Source: Pseudomonas mandelii
GTDB taxonomy: Bacteria; Pseudomonadota; Gammaproteobacteria; Pseudomonadales; Pseudomonadaceae
DNA: 64,000 nucleotides
Assembly: GCF_900106065.1 (NCBI RefSeq)
Contig: NZ_LT629796.1
Location: 5,556,501-5,620,500, forward strand
Direction: 5' to 3'
In this document: positions 1 to 9,762 of the stretch, piece after piece
How positions within the stretch are numbered: position 1 is the stretch's first letter
How the letters are laid out: every line of letters starts with the position of its first letter
The notes under the pieces: model-generated
The model's input: the letters and a program-made list of their open reading frames with translations, nothing else
What the model was told of the DNA's origin: nothing
Databases searched by the model: none
Made by a program: the position numbers and the translations under genes

Positions 1-2445
1 ACCCTGGCGTTCGGCGGCTTTCTCCGCGTAACCGGTCATGAACAGGACCTTGAGTTCGGGGCGGTGCTGGCGAGCGATCTCTGCCAGTTGCCGGCCGTTC
101 ATGCCCGGCAGGCCTACGTCGGTCACCAGCAGATCGACCCTCAGGTCGGATTCCAGCAAGGGCAGGGCGGTCTTCGCATCCTCGGCTTCGTGGGCGTGAT
201 AACCCAGCTCGTTGAGCAGGTCGAGCACCAGCATGCGCACCGCCGGGTCGTCTTCCACCAACACCACGGTTTCGCCGGCAATCGCCGCCGGAGCCTCGCC
301 CGTGAACGGCAGCAGTACTTTTTCCGGTTCCGTGGCGTGCAATCGGGGCAAGTAAAGGCGAACGCTGGTGCCCTTGCCCGGCAAACTGAACAGGCTGACA
401 TGCCCGCCCGACTGCTGGGCGAACCCATAAATCATCGACAATCCAAGGCCGGTACCCTGGCCGATGGGTTTGGTGGTGAAGAACGGGTCGAACGCCTTGG
501 CCAGCACCGACGGTGTCATCCCGGTGCCGTTATCGCTGACGGCAATCATCACGTAATCCCCGGCCTTGACCGGTTCCAACGTGGTGATGTCGCTGCCGTC
601 GAGGTAAACGTTGGCGGTTTCGATCAGCAACTCGCCGCCATCGGGCATGGCGTCCCGGGCGTTGATGACGAGGTTGAGCAGAGCGTTTTCCAGTTGGCTG
701 ACGTCAGTGCTCACCGGCCAGACCTCGCCGGCCAGCAGCAGTTTGAGTTCGATGTGATCGCCCTTGGTCCGGCTGAACAAGTCTTCCAGGGAGTGCACCA
801 GGTCATTGGCGTTCAGCGGCCGGCGATCAAGCGACTGACGCCGGGAAAACGCCAGTAGCCGATGGGTCAGGGCGGCGGCACGATTGGCCGAGGACACCGC
901 GGCTTCGGTGAAACGGCCAATCTCGGCGGCGCGCCCTTCCGCGATATAGCGCTGCATCAGATCGAGGCTGCCGATGATCCCGGTCAGCATGTTGTTGAAG
1001 TCGTGGGCGATGCCGCCGGTGAGCTGCCCGACCGCCTCCATTTTCTGCGCATGGCGCAAGGCGTCTTCCGCGCGTTCACGCTCGAACATCTCGTTTTGCA
1101 GCCGTTGGTTGGCTTCGGCCAGCTGCTGGGTGCGGGCCGCGACCCGTTCCTCAAGGGTATCGTTGAGATTGCGCAGGGCTTCTTCCGTCTGTTTGCGCTC
1201 GGTTTCGTCAATGACAAAGATGTAGAAACCATTCACCGTGCCGTCGGCACCGTGGCGCGGCAAGTAATTCATCAAGGCATGGCGGTTACTGCCGTCCCGG
1301 TGCGGGGTATTGATGCTGAAACAGCAAGACTTGCCCGTCAGCGCCAGGGCAATGTGTTCGGCGCGCAAGGCATAGGCTTCTTCGCCCAGCACTTCACGAA
1401 TGGTGCGGCCATAGAGTTCCTGCGGTGTCAGGCCATACCAGTCCAGATAAGCGGCGTTGTTCAAGCGAAAGCGTTCCTCGCTGTCCACGTAGCTGATCAG
1501 GATGGGCATGGCGTTGATGATCAGCTGCAACTCGGTCTGGCTCTGGCGCAGGGCTTGCTCGGTGAGCTTGCGTTCGGTCAGATCCAGCGCGGCGCCAAGG
1601 AAGCGGATCGGCCGGCCATGGTGGTCCTTGTAGCAGCGACCGCGGGCAAACACCCAGCGCAGGTGACCGCTGGGTTGCAGCAAGCGATATTCCTCGGCGT
1701 ATTCGGTGCCGTGGGTGATGGAATATTTGATGCTGCGGGCGACCATGGCGCGATCTTCCGGGTGCACGGCCTGGAGGTAGGCGCTGATGGGCAACTGACT
1801 GGCGAGCAGTGGGTCGATGTTGTGCAGTTCGGCGAAATGCGCATCGGCGATGAAGCGATCTTCGCCGATGTCCCAATCCCAGGTACCGACGGCGTCGGTG
1901 GCCGCCAGCGCCAGTTGCAGGCGCTGTTCGGTTTCGTGCTGGGCCTTGAGACTGGCGGCCGACCGCTGTTCCAGTTCCAGCGCGATGCGTCGGCGTTCAT
2001 TGGTTTCGATGGCGGTGACCAGAATGCCAGCAACCTCAGCGTTTTCATCGCGGATCGGGCTGTAGGTCAGGTCCAGCCAGAAGTCGGAATCACCTTCGTC
2101 GCGTTGCAAGGTAAAACGTTGTTCGCTGTAGGTACGCACCTGGCCTTGTAGGACAGCGCTGTAAATGGGGCTGGTAAAGTCCTGAAGTTCTGGCCAGATC
2201 TGGTGCGTCGGTTGTCCGAAAGCGTGTGGATGCTTGCTGCCGGCGAGGAGGGCGAAGCCGTCGTTGTAGATCTGCGTCAGGTGCGGCCCCCACAGCAACA
2301 GCATCGGCATCGGTGAATGAATCACGATGTCCACCGCAGTGCGCAGGCTCTGTGGCCAGGTGCTGGCAGCGCCCAGCGGGGTGCGTGTCCAGTCCAGTCT
2401 GGCGATCAAGGCCTGTGCATCGCTGCCCGTCAGTGTTGCGTTCAT
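1..2445 (-). CDS. PAS-containing hybrid sensor histidine kinase/response regulator (C-terminus cut by window edge)
   Basis: Reading leftwards from ATG at 2445 the frame stays open to base 1 (815 codons). The N-terminal ~400 residues look like successive PAS/PAC sensor modules; linkers such as [21 protein letters not shown] and [10 protein letters not shown] sit between them. A coiled stretch follows and leads to the H-box [11 protein letters not shown] (phospho-acceptor His481), the N-box [19 protein letters not shown] and [11 protein letters not shown]-binding motifs, and then a receiver domain with acidic pair EDD and phospho-acceptor Asp776 in [10 protein letters not shown]. The protein should autophosphorylate and pass phosphate internally to its receiver. 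No membrane segment is visible, so it is probably cytosolic. The input signal is unknown. It is divergent from the PilU-like gene. The final receiver residues and stop lie outside the window. Confidence 0.9.
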   Translation of the reverse strand, partial: MNATLTGSDAQALIARLDWTRTPLGAASTWPQSLRTAVDIVIHSPMPMLLLWGPHLTQIYNDGFALLAGSKHPHAFGQPTHQIWPELQDFTSPIYSAVLQGQVRTYSEQRFTLQRDEGDSDFWLDLTYSPIRDENAEVAGILVTAIETNERRRIALELEQRSAASLKAQHETEQRLQLALAATDAVGTWDWDIGEDRFIADAHFAELHNIDPLLASQLPISAYLQAVHPEDRAMVARSIKYSITHGTEYAEEYRLLQPSGHLRWVFARGRCYKDHHGRPIRFLGAALDLTERKLTEQALRQSQTELQLIINAMPILISYVDSEERFRLNNAAYLDWYGLTPQELYGRTIREVLGEEAYALRAEHIALALTGKSCCFSINTPHRDGSNRHALMNYLPRHGADGTVNGFYIFVIDETERKQTEEALRNLNDTLEERVAARTQQLAEANQRLQNEMFERERAEDALRHAQKMEAVGQLTGGIAHDFNNMLTGIIGSLDLMQRYIAEGRAAEIGRFTEAAVSSANRAAALTHRLLAFSRRQSLDRRPLNANDLVHSLEDLFSRTKGDHIELKLLLAGEVWPVSTDVSQLENALLNLVINARDAMPDGGELLIETANVYLDGSDITTLEPVKAGDYVMIAVSDNGTGMTPSVLAKAFDPFFTTKPIGQGTGLGLSMIYGFAQQSGGHVSLFSLPGKGTSVRLYLPRLHATEPEKVLLPFTGEAPAAIAGETVVLVEDDPAVRMLVLDLLNELGYHAHEAEDAKTALPLLESDLRVDLLVTDVGLPGMNGRQLAEIARQHRPELKVLFMTGYAEKAAERQG

Positions 2446-2566
2446 CAAATTGTCCTGCACTTAAGTCGGTGGCGCGGCGTCTACTATCCTTGCAGGGCGG
2501 TAGACGCTGGATGACCTGCCATGGGTCATTACTTTTTCATTGAATGCTTCGCGGGTGTTTTTTGCC

Positions 2567-3676
2567 ATGGAAATCGATGCACTGTTGCAGATACTGTCTG
2601 ACCGGAATGGATCCGATCTCTATCTTTCCACCGGCGCACCACCCAGTGCGCGGTTCGACGGTGTGCTCAAGCCGCTGACCGACCAGCCATTCAAGCCGGG
2701 AGCAGTCGCGGCCATTGCCGAGTCCATCATGGACGCCGAACAGCGCCTGGAGTTCGATCGGGAACTGGAGATGAACCTGGCAATCTCCCTGGCGGGTGTC
2801 GGGCGCTTTCGGGTCAACATCTTCAAGCAACGCAACGATGTGTCAATCGTGGCACGCAACATCAAGCTCGACATCCCGCGTTTCGAAGACCTCAAACTAC
2901 CGGCGGTGCTGCTCGAAACCGTGATGCTCAAACAAGGATTGATACTGTTCGTCGGCGCCACCGATTGCGGCAAGTCAACCTCTCTCGCGGCGCTGATCGA
3001 TTACCGCAACCGCCACAGCACTGGCCATATCGTCACCATCGAGGACCCGATCGAGTACATCCATCGGCACAAGCAGTCGATCATCAACCAGCGCGAGGTC
3101 GGCGTCGATACCCGCAGTTTTCATGCTGCCCTGAAAAACACCCTGCGCCAGGCCCCGGACGTGGTACTGATCGGCGAAATCCGCGACCGCGAAACCATGG
3201 AGCACGCGCTGGCGTTTGCCGATACGGGCCATCTGGTGATCTCGACGTTGCACGCGCACAACGCCCATCAGGCGCTGGACCGCATCATCAATTTCTTTCC
3301 CGAAGAGCGGCGGACGCAGTTGCTGCATGACTTGAGCAACAATCTGAAAGCGTTTGTTTCCCAACGATTGGTGCGGACCCTTGACGGTCAGCGCAGGGCG
3401 GCAGTGGAAGTGATGTTGGGAACACCCACGATCGGTGACTTGATAAAGCGCAATCAACTGGACGAACTTAAAGACATCATGGAAAAGTCCGCAGAGTTCG
3501 GTATGCAGACGTTCGATGGCGCACTGTATGCACTGGTGATGGAAGGCGCAATCAGTGAGGAAGAGGCGCTAAAACATGCGGACTCGCTGAGCAATCTGAA
3601 GTTGCGCCTCAAACTGTATGGCGGTGGGCCTTCGACCGCCAATGCGCCCATTGGGGACTGGGGGTTAGTGGATTGA
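2567..3676 (+). CDS. PilT/PilU-family type IV pilus retraction ATPase
   Basis: 369-residue secretion-superfamily ATPase. Walker A is GATDCGKS (residues 130-137), followed by an Asp box with EDPIEYIH, Walker B VVLIGEIRDRETM and a His box with STLHAHNA, the order typical of PilT/PilU. Such proteins form cytoplasmic hexamers that power pilus retraction and twitching. An in-frame TTG lies at 2540, but ATG 2567 gives the family-like N-terminus MEIDALLQIL, so I chose it; neither start has a good ribosome-binding site. In most PilT/PilU proteins the Walker A reads G-x-T-G-S-G-K-S; here the usual Gly-Ser is Asp-Cys, which still fits GxxxxGK[ST]. No other pilus gene is nearby, so it is not in the usual pilT-pilU pair. 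Length and start suggest PilU rather than PilT, but this is not certain. Confidence 0.85.
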   Translation: MEIDALLQILSDRNGSDLYLSTGAPPSARFDGVLKPLTDQPFKPGAVAAIAESIMDAEQRLEFDRELEMNLAISLAGVGRFRVNIFKQRNDVSIVARNIKLDIPRFEDLKLPAVLLETVMLKQGLILFVGATDCGKSTSLAALIDYRNRHSTGHIVTIEDPIEYIHRHKQSIINQREVGVDTRSFHAALKNTLRQAPDVVLIGEIRDRETMEHALAFADTGHLVISTLHAHNAHQALDRIINFFPEERRTQLLHDLSNNLKAFVSQRLVRTLDGQRRAAVEVMLGTPTIGDLIKRNQLDELKDIMEKSAEFGMQTFDGALYALVMEGAISEEEALKHADSLSNLKLRLKLYGGGPSTANAPIGDWGLVD

Positions 3677-3801
3677 TGAGGTGGGTAAGGCGGCGACGAT
3701 GAAATGTTGTCTTATGAAGTTTTACTGTTTAGTTAATTTTTGGTGGGTCAGGATTCACCTTCGATTAATGAATCAGTGAACTAAATACATAAGGTTGTTT
3801 T

Positions 3802-6800
3802 ATGGTTGTTAAGTTGAAATATAAAGACTATCCGTTGTCCGGAGCCGTTTCCGAAGTCCAGCACCAGTGGTTAAGGGCCGATGCCGCTGAACGACAAGTG
3901 GTCGCGCGCTTGTTGCAAAGTGTCTTCGAGGATCAAGAGGATGAAGGGCCGTACTGTTGGCAAGGTTATGAGTTTGAGCTGGCAAAAGGTTCTTCGCTGT
4001 ATGAAGTCCATATGCCGGGGCGAGTGGCATGGAATAACCTGGCCAACTACACGGTCGTAATGGACGAACTCCGTCGCCACCGTCCGGAGAATATGGCGGC
4101 AACCCGTATTAACGAAAACGGCGGACTTGAGATATTCCGAAAAGAGCGGCAAGTGTGGGAAGTCGTCGACGTGAATATCGTCCAGGCGTCGCACTATTAT
4201 CAAAAGCTGCTGGTGGTAGGTGATATTGCCAGGCAAGCCGGTGGATACATTTACACCGAAGATTTCGTCGATGTGGACCAATGGCTGAGGTTTCATGGCC
4301 TGACGGTTCCAACGAACGCGAGCGAAACCAGAAACCTGATCGCGCTTTTCGAGTTTGATCCTGATGTCGATGAGTTGGGGCACTATTGGGGGCAGTTGGT
4401 TACGGATGATTCATCGTTAGCCGTCTTGTCGGCTGAGCAACGGACCGCCATTCGGCAGGTTACTCAGCGTGTTACCCAGAACACCAGACTGCTGGACATG
4501 TTGTACCGCGAAACGGGACGCGCCGTTGCGACACACGAAAATGCCGCCGAGCGGATCGTCGCGTTGGTCAAGCATCCAGTGGCCCAGGCCTGTGCCAGGC
4601 AGATTCTGGAAGCGTCGGACTGGTTCGGCGCGCATCCCGGGCAGAACGTCTCTGCGCAAGATCTCGAGCAACTGCTGGTCACCAGCCTGTTGCTGGATCT
4701 TTATCCGTCTCTTGGTAGTACCGGGGATCGCAAGAGTCTCGGTGGTTTCGCTTTATATGCGCCGAGCAACGTAGAGCGGTCGCCGGCCGTGGTCCGCGAA
4801 GAGCTGCAAGCCTTTCTCTATACCAAGGGCTGGGTTGATCCTGCGGCGGCGCCACTGGCGTGTCATCTGCTGCTGGCGGACATTGCGCCGGAATTTCTGG
4901 TCAGGGGCGTGCCATCGTCGATGACGATGGGGTCGGTTGCCTGGGTAACCTTTTGCCATGGCGTTGCCTTGGCGGAAGCGGTCAGGAAGGGCGCGTCGCG
5001 TGTGCTGACGTATGCGCAAATCATGGCGTATGTCGAACTGGAGCCTGTCAGCGAGCCGCTGTCCCGACTGCGGGATTTGGCAATGATCGATCCGATCGTC
5101 GACTGGGCCCTGATCAACAGCGTTATCAGCGCAAGCGAGCTGACTCAAGCGGCAACGGACAGCACCGAGCGGGCCATCACCGCGTTCCAGGCATATGCGG
5201 AAAACTTCACCCATCTGGCGCGCGTCTATTCCATCCCGATGCCCAACCGCGAAACCATCGCGCGCGAAGCCTTGCAAGGCGCGGTGCCGGAGTGTGATTT
5301 TCTCGACGATAAAGTGCTCTATCAACACCCCGGCCTTTATGCGTCCTCCAACCCCATGTCCATGGTCGAGTTGCACATGTCGGCGGATCTGGAAGGTGGC
5401 CAGTGGGATTTTCCTGCGGTCTTCCCCGATAAAGTTATTTCCGGGACCCCTGATTTGTTGGCCGGTATCACCCATTACAAAAGACCAACTCAGTACGACC
5501 CCTCCGTCACTAGCCTTTATAGTCGCTTTCCAAGGTTGCGGAGCCTGCCTCCCAACAATGTCGAGTACCATCGCCAATTGCGCGATTATCACGGCCAGTT
5601 GAATAATGCGCTGGCGAGCAACATCAAGTTGGCCCTTTCACACATGCTTCCTCATGATCTGGACGTCTTTCTGAACGGAAAGATCAGCTTTTTTACCGTT
5701 CGTCTTCCGGCCACCAGAACCGAGTCTTTCTTTTCAATATCGCCGATCCCTGTTTCAACGACTTACGAAACCCGGCAAGGTAGCGATGCTGTCAAGGGAC
5801 GCTTCGGCATTGTCATGTTTGCAACTCACGCAAACACGGCGGTGTGTTATGAGTTGTTCACCTTGCGGGGTGAATTACGGAGAAACAACACGCTCGCCTC
5901 GCTGATCATCTCAACAGGCAAATTGCGAACGGCCGCGAGAATGGATTTCGCCGGGGATCTGAATGCGCCGGAACGACCTGCGCCCCCCGAATGGTTGCCT
6001 CTTTCTGTTATTGAATATACCGACGGCGTTTTCGCCGGGAATGACGCCAGCAGCGACATGGCAATTATTGAAAAACTGGGCGAACTCCCCGCGCCACTGC
6101 AAGTAACGGCTCGCCAGCAGAGTACTTATATGAATGTTGGCAATCCGCAACTGGCGCGAATTCTGGCGTTCGTTGTGAACAATCATCCGTTGCGCACGTT
6201 GGACGAAATCGAGTTGATGGCCACCGTGCCGACAGCGCTTGAAACCGAACGCAAAAAAGGCGAAGAGACTGCCGATTACATCGTGAATCTGGTGGTTCCG
6301 TTCAAAAAGTGCATCGAGGATTTGTCTTCCGGAGAGCACAACAAGGTCGTAGACGGGATCTACGGTTGCGTCATGGACGCCATGGCGTTGGGCGGGGCAT
6401 TCGTGGGGGCGGGCGCCAAAGCGCTGAGCATCTCGTCGAAGGCGATCTCCCTGTCGTCCAAAGGCGCCCGTCTGACCAAACTGGCCTTTGTCACCTCCAT
6501 TTCCCTCTTCAACCCCGTGGATGATGTACCAACGGTGTTTTATGGTGCCGGCAAACTCATCCATAAGGGCGCGTTACGTTTCAGCAGTCAGGCTGAAGCG
6601 CTTCTTGGACTGGCGAAGTCCCAGTTGGGCAGACTCCATGGCAGCCACAAATCCTATGACCTGCTCCGCGCCGCCAGTCACGTCCACACCGGACAGGGTA
6701 GCTGGCGGCCACGTGGTGCAGTGGGTGAGGCCCTGTCAGTGGTGGCCGCGCGCAACCAACTCCAATGGTATGCCCTCGACCGCCTGGGCAAAGCCTGGGG

Positions 6801-7662
6801 GCCCAAACTGGAGCACTTTGCCTACGTGGCGCCTGTCGGCTTGCCGCGCCCAACCAAGACATTGCCTGTCAGTTACACCCGACAGTTCATTGAACAAAGT
6901 CTGCCGCGAGCCCGGACTAAAATCGAAAACGCAATCAATGCCTTGATCCACCGTGATTTTGAGGCGCAGCGCACGCTGGTCGCGAGGCTGCTGATGGGAA
7001 GCGATTCGAATGAAGCAATCAATCAGTTATTGAATTATTTGAGAGCGGTCAGGGCAGACTTCGCGGGCGTTTCCATCAGTAACTTCGTCCTTGATCCACT
7101 CAAGGACACCCACCACATTGCCGCTTTCGACGCGGACGCTTACCAGCAGTGGAAAGGCGCAACCGGGCAATCCGACGCGAAGTTCGTTGAAATCTACACC
7201 GTCAATCTCAACCGTCACTTCATCGGCCAGGGTTTCAACCTTGACGTCGTCGCAGACGACTTGATCCATGAGCTGTTTCACGGACCTGCGCAGATCGGTG
7301 ATGTCGCCTATGCCCGCGACGCCGGCAACGTTGGGGGTAGCCAGTCGCTGGACGTGGCGTCGCTGTTGAACCTGGCCTCCGGACAGCTTGCGGTGACAGA
7401 TGGAGGCAATGCCCGTCACGCCCGTGCCAAAGCCTTTGAAAACGCCGACTCACTGGCGGTGGTCACTTCGCTGCTGAGCCAGTTGTACACCGACGAAGGC
7501 GGGTTTGACCGCAACATGTCCCTCCTGCGGAGCACGCTGGAAGCAAACCCCGAACGTGCGATTGTCGATCCGGTGCTGATCACGCTGAACAAACCCGTGA
7601 CTGCGCAGAGGTTTGCACAGGGCACGGCAGCCCCGGCCCGAGCGTTCGATCGAACCGTTTAA
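3802..7662 (+). CDS. Large orphan protein with C-terminal HExxH (aspzincin-like) domain; candidate polypeptide toxin
   Basis: 1286 residues, ATG preceded by AAGG eight bases upstream. No signal peptide, no repeats and no family I can name with certainty. Two parts are informative. Around residues 858-905 a Gly/Ala-rich hydrophobic stretch (MDAMALGGAFVGAGAKALSI) resembles the translocation-type segments of large Pseudomonas toxins of the MCF/dermonecrotic kind. Near the C-terminus there is DLIHELFHG with His1156-Glu1157-His1160, then IGDVAYA (Asp1167, Tyr1170), and further on FENADSLAVV (Asn1214-Ser1217). This spacing resembles M35-type aspzincin metallopeptidases: HExxH, a D-x-x-Y third-ligand motif and a NADS-like segment. 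I infer a cell-entering metalloprotease toxin; secretion route and target are unknown and no immunity-like ORF adjoins it. The gene follows an AT-rich leader, and its stop overlaps that of the convergent acetoacetyl-CoA synthetase by 4 bp. Confidence 0.75.
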   Translation: MVVKLKYKDYPLSGAVSEVQHQWLRADAAERQVVARLLQSVFEDQEDEGPYCWQGYEFELAKGSSLYEVHMPGRVAWNNLANYTVVMDELRRHRPENMAATRINENGGLEIFRKERQVWEVVDVNIVQASHYYQKLLVVGDIARQAGGYIYTEDFVDVDQWLRFHGLTVPTNASETRNLIALFEFDPDVDELGHYWGQLVTDDSSLAVLSAEQRTAIRQVTQRVTQNTRLLDMLYRETGRAVATHENAAERIVALVKHPVAQACARQILEASDWFGAHPGQNVSAQDLEQLLVTSLLLDLYPSLGSTGDRKSLGGFALYAPSNVERSPAVVREELQAFLYTKGWVDPAAAPLACHLLLADIAPEFLVRGVPSSMTMGSVAWVTFCHGVALAEAVRKGASRVLTYAQIMAYVELEPVSEPLSRLRDLAMIDPIVDWALINSVISASELTQAATDSTERAITAFQAYAENFTHLARVYSIPMPNRETIAREALQGAVPECDFLDDKVLYQHPGLYASSNPMSMVELHMSADLEGGQWDFPAVFPDKVISGTPDLLAGITHYKRPTQYDPSVTSLYSRFPRLRSLPPNNVEYHRQLRDYHGQLNNALASNIKLALSHMLPHDLDVFLNGKISFFTVRLPATRTESFFSISPIPVSTTYETRQGSDAVKGRFGIVMFATHANTAVCYELFTLRGELRRNNTLASLIISTGKLRTAARMDFAGDLNAPERPAPPEWLPLSVIEYTDGVFAGNDASSDMAIIEKLGELPAPLQVTARQQSTYMNVGNPQLARILAFVVNNHPLRTLDEIELMATVPTALETERKKGEETADYIVNLVVPFKKCIEDLSSGEHNKVVDGIYGCVMDAMALGGAFVGAGAKALSISSKAISLSSKGARLTKLAFVTSISLFNPVDDVPTVFYGAGKLIHKGALRFSSQAEALLGLAKSQLGRLHGSHKSYDLLRAASHVHTGQGSWRPRGAVGEALSVVAARNQLQWYALDRLGKAWGPKLEHFAYVAPVGLPRPTKTLPVSYTRQFIEQSLPRARTKIENAINALIHRDFEAQRTLVARLLMGSDSNEAINQLLNYLRAVRADFAGVSISNFVLDPLKDTHHIAAFDADAYQQWKGATGQSDAKFVEIYTVNLNRHFIGQGFNLDVVADDLIHELFHGPAQIGDVAYARDAGNVGGSQSLDVASLLNLASGQLAVTDGGNARHARAKAFENADSLAVVTSLLSQLYTDEGGFDRNMSLLRSTLEANPERAIVDPVLITLNKPVTAQRFAQGTAAPARAFDRTV

Positions 7663-9614
7663 AAAGCCAGTTCCGGCCGATCCCGAAATTGCTCCAGCGC
7701 CTCGGGATTGGCCAACGCATCGGTGTTCTTCACCTTCTGCCCATGCACCACGTTCCGCACCGCCAGCTCGACGACCTTGCCGCTGATGGTCCGTGGGATA
7801 TCGGTCACCGCGACAATCTTCGCCGGTACATGCCGGGGTGTGGTGTTGGCGCGGATGACCTGGCGGATCTGCTGCTGCAAGGCTTCATCCAGTTCGACGC
7901 CGTCGCGCAACTTCACGAACAGCACCACCCGCACGTCATCCTGCCATTGCTGACCAATGGCCACGCTGTCCAGCACCTGTGGGACCTTCTCCACCTGACG
8001 ATAGATTTCCGCGGTACCGATGCGCACGCCGCCCGGGTTGAGCACCGCGTCCGAGCGGCCGTGGATCATCATCGCGCCGTGGGGCAGCTGTTCGGCGTAA
8101 TCGCCCTGGGCCCAGACGCCGGGGAACTGGCTGAAATATGAAGCGTGCAGCTTCTCCTGCTGCGGGTCGTTCCAGAAACCAATGGGCATCGCCGGGAAGT
8201 GCCGGGTGCACACCAGTTCACCTTTCTCGCCGATCACAGGCTTGCCGTCGTCATTCCAGACTTCGACCGCCATGCCCAGGCTTTTGCCCTGGATTTCGCC
8301 GCGACGCACGGGCTCAAAAGGATTGCTGTTCACAAAGCACGAAACGATGTCGGTACCACCGGACATCGAGGCCAGGCACAGGTCGCTCTTGAGGTCGCGA
8401 TACACGTAGTCGTAACTCTGCGGCGACAGCGCGGAACCGGTGCAAAGCAGGGTTTTCAGGCTGCTCAGGTCATGGCTTTCGCGCGGTTTGATCCCATGGG
8501 TTTCCAGGGTGGCGATAAATTTTGGACTGGTGCCGAAGACGCTGATGCGTTCATCGTTGATCAGGTCGATCAAACGCCGGGGGGCCGGATGGAACGGCGA
8601 GCCGTCGTACAGCACCACTGCACTGCCCACGGCCAGGGCAGAGACCAGCCAGTTCCACATCATCCATCCGCACGTCGTGTAGTAGAACAAACGGTCGCCG
8701 GGGCCGAGATCGCAATGCAGGCCGTGCTCCTTGACGTGTTGCAGCAACACGCCGCCGGTGCTGTGGACGATGCATTTCGGCACGCCGGTGGTGCCGCTGG
8801 AGTAGAGGATGTACAGCGGATGGGCGAACGGCACGGGGACGAAATCCGGCTCGCCACCGATGTCGTAAAAATCATCCCACAGCGTCACGTTGGCTCGGGT
8901 GTGGAACTGTTCGATGCGTGCCTGTGGTCGGGCATAGGGCACCAGGATCAACTGTTGCAAGGATGGCAGGCGATCGAGGATTTCATTGACCTTGGCGGTC
9001 TGATCGATGTCCTTGCCGGCGTAGCGATAACCGGCGCAGGTGATGAGCACTTTTGGTTCGATCTGGCCGAAGCGGTCGATGACGCCCTGGGTGCCGAAGT
9101 CCGGTGATGAGCAGGACCAGATCGCCCCCAGGCTGGTGGTGCCGAGCATGGCCACCAGAGTTTGCCAGGTATTGGGCATGCACGCGGCGACACGGTCGCC
9201 GAGGCCGACGCCAGCGGCTTTCAGACTGTTTTGAAAACCGGCGACATGCTCGGCGAGTTCCGCCCAGGTCAGGTGTTCACGCTGGCCGTTCTCGCCAATC
9301 GCAATGACCGCCACGGCATCGTCGCGACGGCGCAGCAGGTGCTCGGCGAAATTCAGGGTGGCGCCTGGGAACCACTCGGCGCTGGGCATTTGCGCGCCTT
9401 CCACCAGCACTGCGTCCGGCTGATCGTGGAAACGGATGTCGAAGAAGTCGACGATCGCCTGCCAGAAAGCTACGCGCTGATCGATGGACCATTGGTGCAG
9501 GGCGGGGTAGTCGTCGAGGTGAATGTGGTGCCGCTTAATGATGAAGCGCCGGAAGGCCTCCATGCGGGTTTTGCTGATGCGCTCGGCACTGGGTTGCCAG
9601 AGGATGTCGGACAT
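7659..9614 (-). CDS. Acetoacetyl-CoA synthetase (acetoacetate--CoA ligase)
   Basis: 651 residues, full length for the acetoacetyl-CoA synthetase branch of the acyl-adenylate (ANL) family. It activates acetoacetate to acetoacetyl-CoA with ATP (EC 6.2.1.16). Visible signatures are the AMP-binding P-loop YSSGTTGVPKCIVHSTGG, the N-terminal ACAS-like WFPGATLNFAEHLL, YATGEKGELV-type core residues (IGEKGELVCTRHFP), GRSDAVLNPGGVRIGTAEIY and the C-terminal catalytic Lys region RTISGKVVELAV. The ATG has an AAGAGG ribosome site. It is the last gene of the 3-hydroxybutyrate cluster, after the dehydrogenase whose product acetoacetate it consumes. A REP doublet separates the two genes, which may uncouple their expression. 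Its stop codon overlaps that of the facing orphan gene. Confidence 0.92.
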   Translation of the reverse strand: MSDILWQPSAERISKTRMEAFRRFIIKRHHIHLDDYPALHQWSIDQRVAFWQAIVDFFDIRFHDQPDAVLVEGAQMPSAEWFPGATLNFAEHLLRRRDDAVAVIAIGENGQREHLTWAELAEHVAGFQNSLKAAGVGLGDRVAACMPNTWQTLVAMLGTTSLGAIWSCSSPDFGTQGVIDRFGQIEPKVLITCAGYRYAGKDIDQTAKVNEILDRLPSLQQLILVPYARPQARIEQFHTRANVTLWDDFYDIGGEPDFVPVPFAHPLYILYSSGTTGVPKCIVHSTGGVLLQHVKEHGLHCDLGPGDRLFYYTTCGWMMWNWLVSALAVGSAVVLYDGSPFHPAPRRLIDLINDERISVFGTSPKFIATLETHGIKPRESHDLSSLKTLLCTGSALSPQSYDYVYRDLKSDLCLASMSGGTDIVSCFVNSNPFEPVRRGEIQGKSLGMAVEVWNDDGKPVIGEKGELVCTRHFPAMPIGFWNDPQQEKLHASYFSQFPGVWAQGDYAEQLPHGAMMIHGRSDAVLNPGGVRIGTAEIYRQVEKVPQVLDSVAIGQQWQDDVRVVLFVKLRDGVELDEALQQQIRQVIRANTTPRHVPAKIVAVTDIPRTISGKVVELAVRNVVHGQKVKNTDALANPEALEQFRDRPELAF

Positions 9615-9644
9615 GGCTTGCCTCTTCTTCTATTTTCAGATTCA

Positions 9645-9736
9645 TTCGCGGGCAAGCCTCGCTCCTACAGGTTTTGCGTCGAGCCACAAATCCGGCTGCA
9701 ACCACAAAACCTGTGGGAGCGAGGCTTGCCCGCGAA
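9645..9736. repeat. REP doublet (REPIN), copy 1
   Basis: Two inverted REP arms, TTCGCGGGCAAGCCTCGCTCC on the left and its complement GGAGCGAGGCTTGCCCGCGAA on the right, enclose about 50 bases that include the complementary pair CAGGTTTTG / CAAAACCTG. The transcript can fold into one long hairpin. This is the standard REP doublet of the P. fluorescens complex. It sits between 3-hydroxybutyrate dehydrogenase and acetoacetyl-CoA synthetase, where it could attenuate or stabilise the message. Confidence 0.92.
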
Positions 9737-9762
9737 GAACGATAACGCGGTTTACTGCCGAA

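Noticed and set aside
64..2151. Two long plus-strand ORFs (264 and 429 codons) opposite the sensor kinase
   Set aside because: The minus-strand frame carries all kinase and receiver motifs; the plus-strand translations are His/Gln/Gly-rich antisense shadows typical of high-GC DNA.
8145..9107. 320-codon plus-strand ORF
   Set aside because: Lies wholly inside and antisense to acetoacetyl-CoA synthetase, no domain recognisable.
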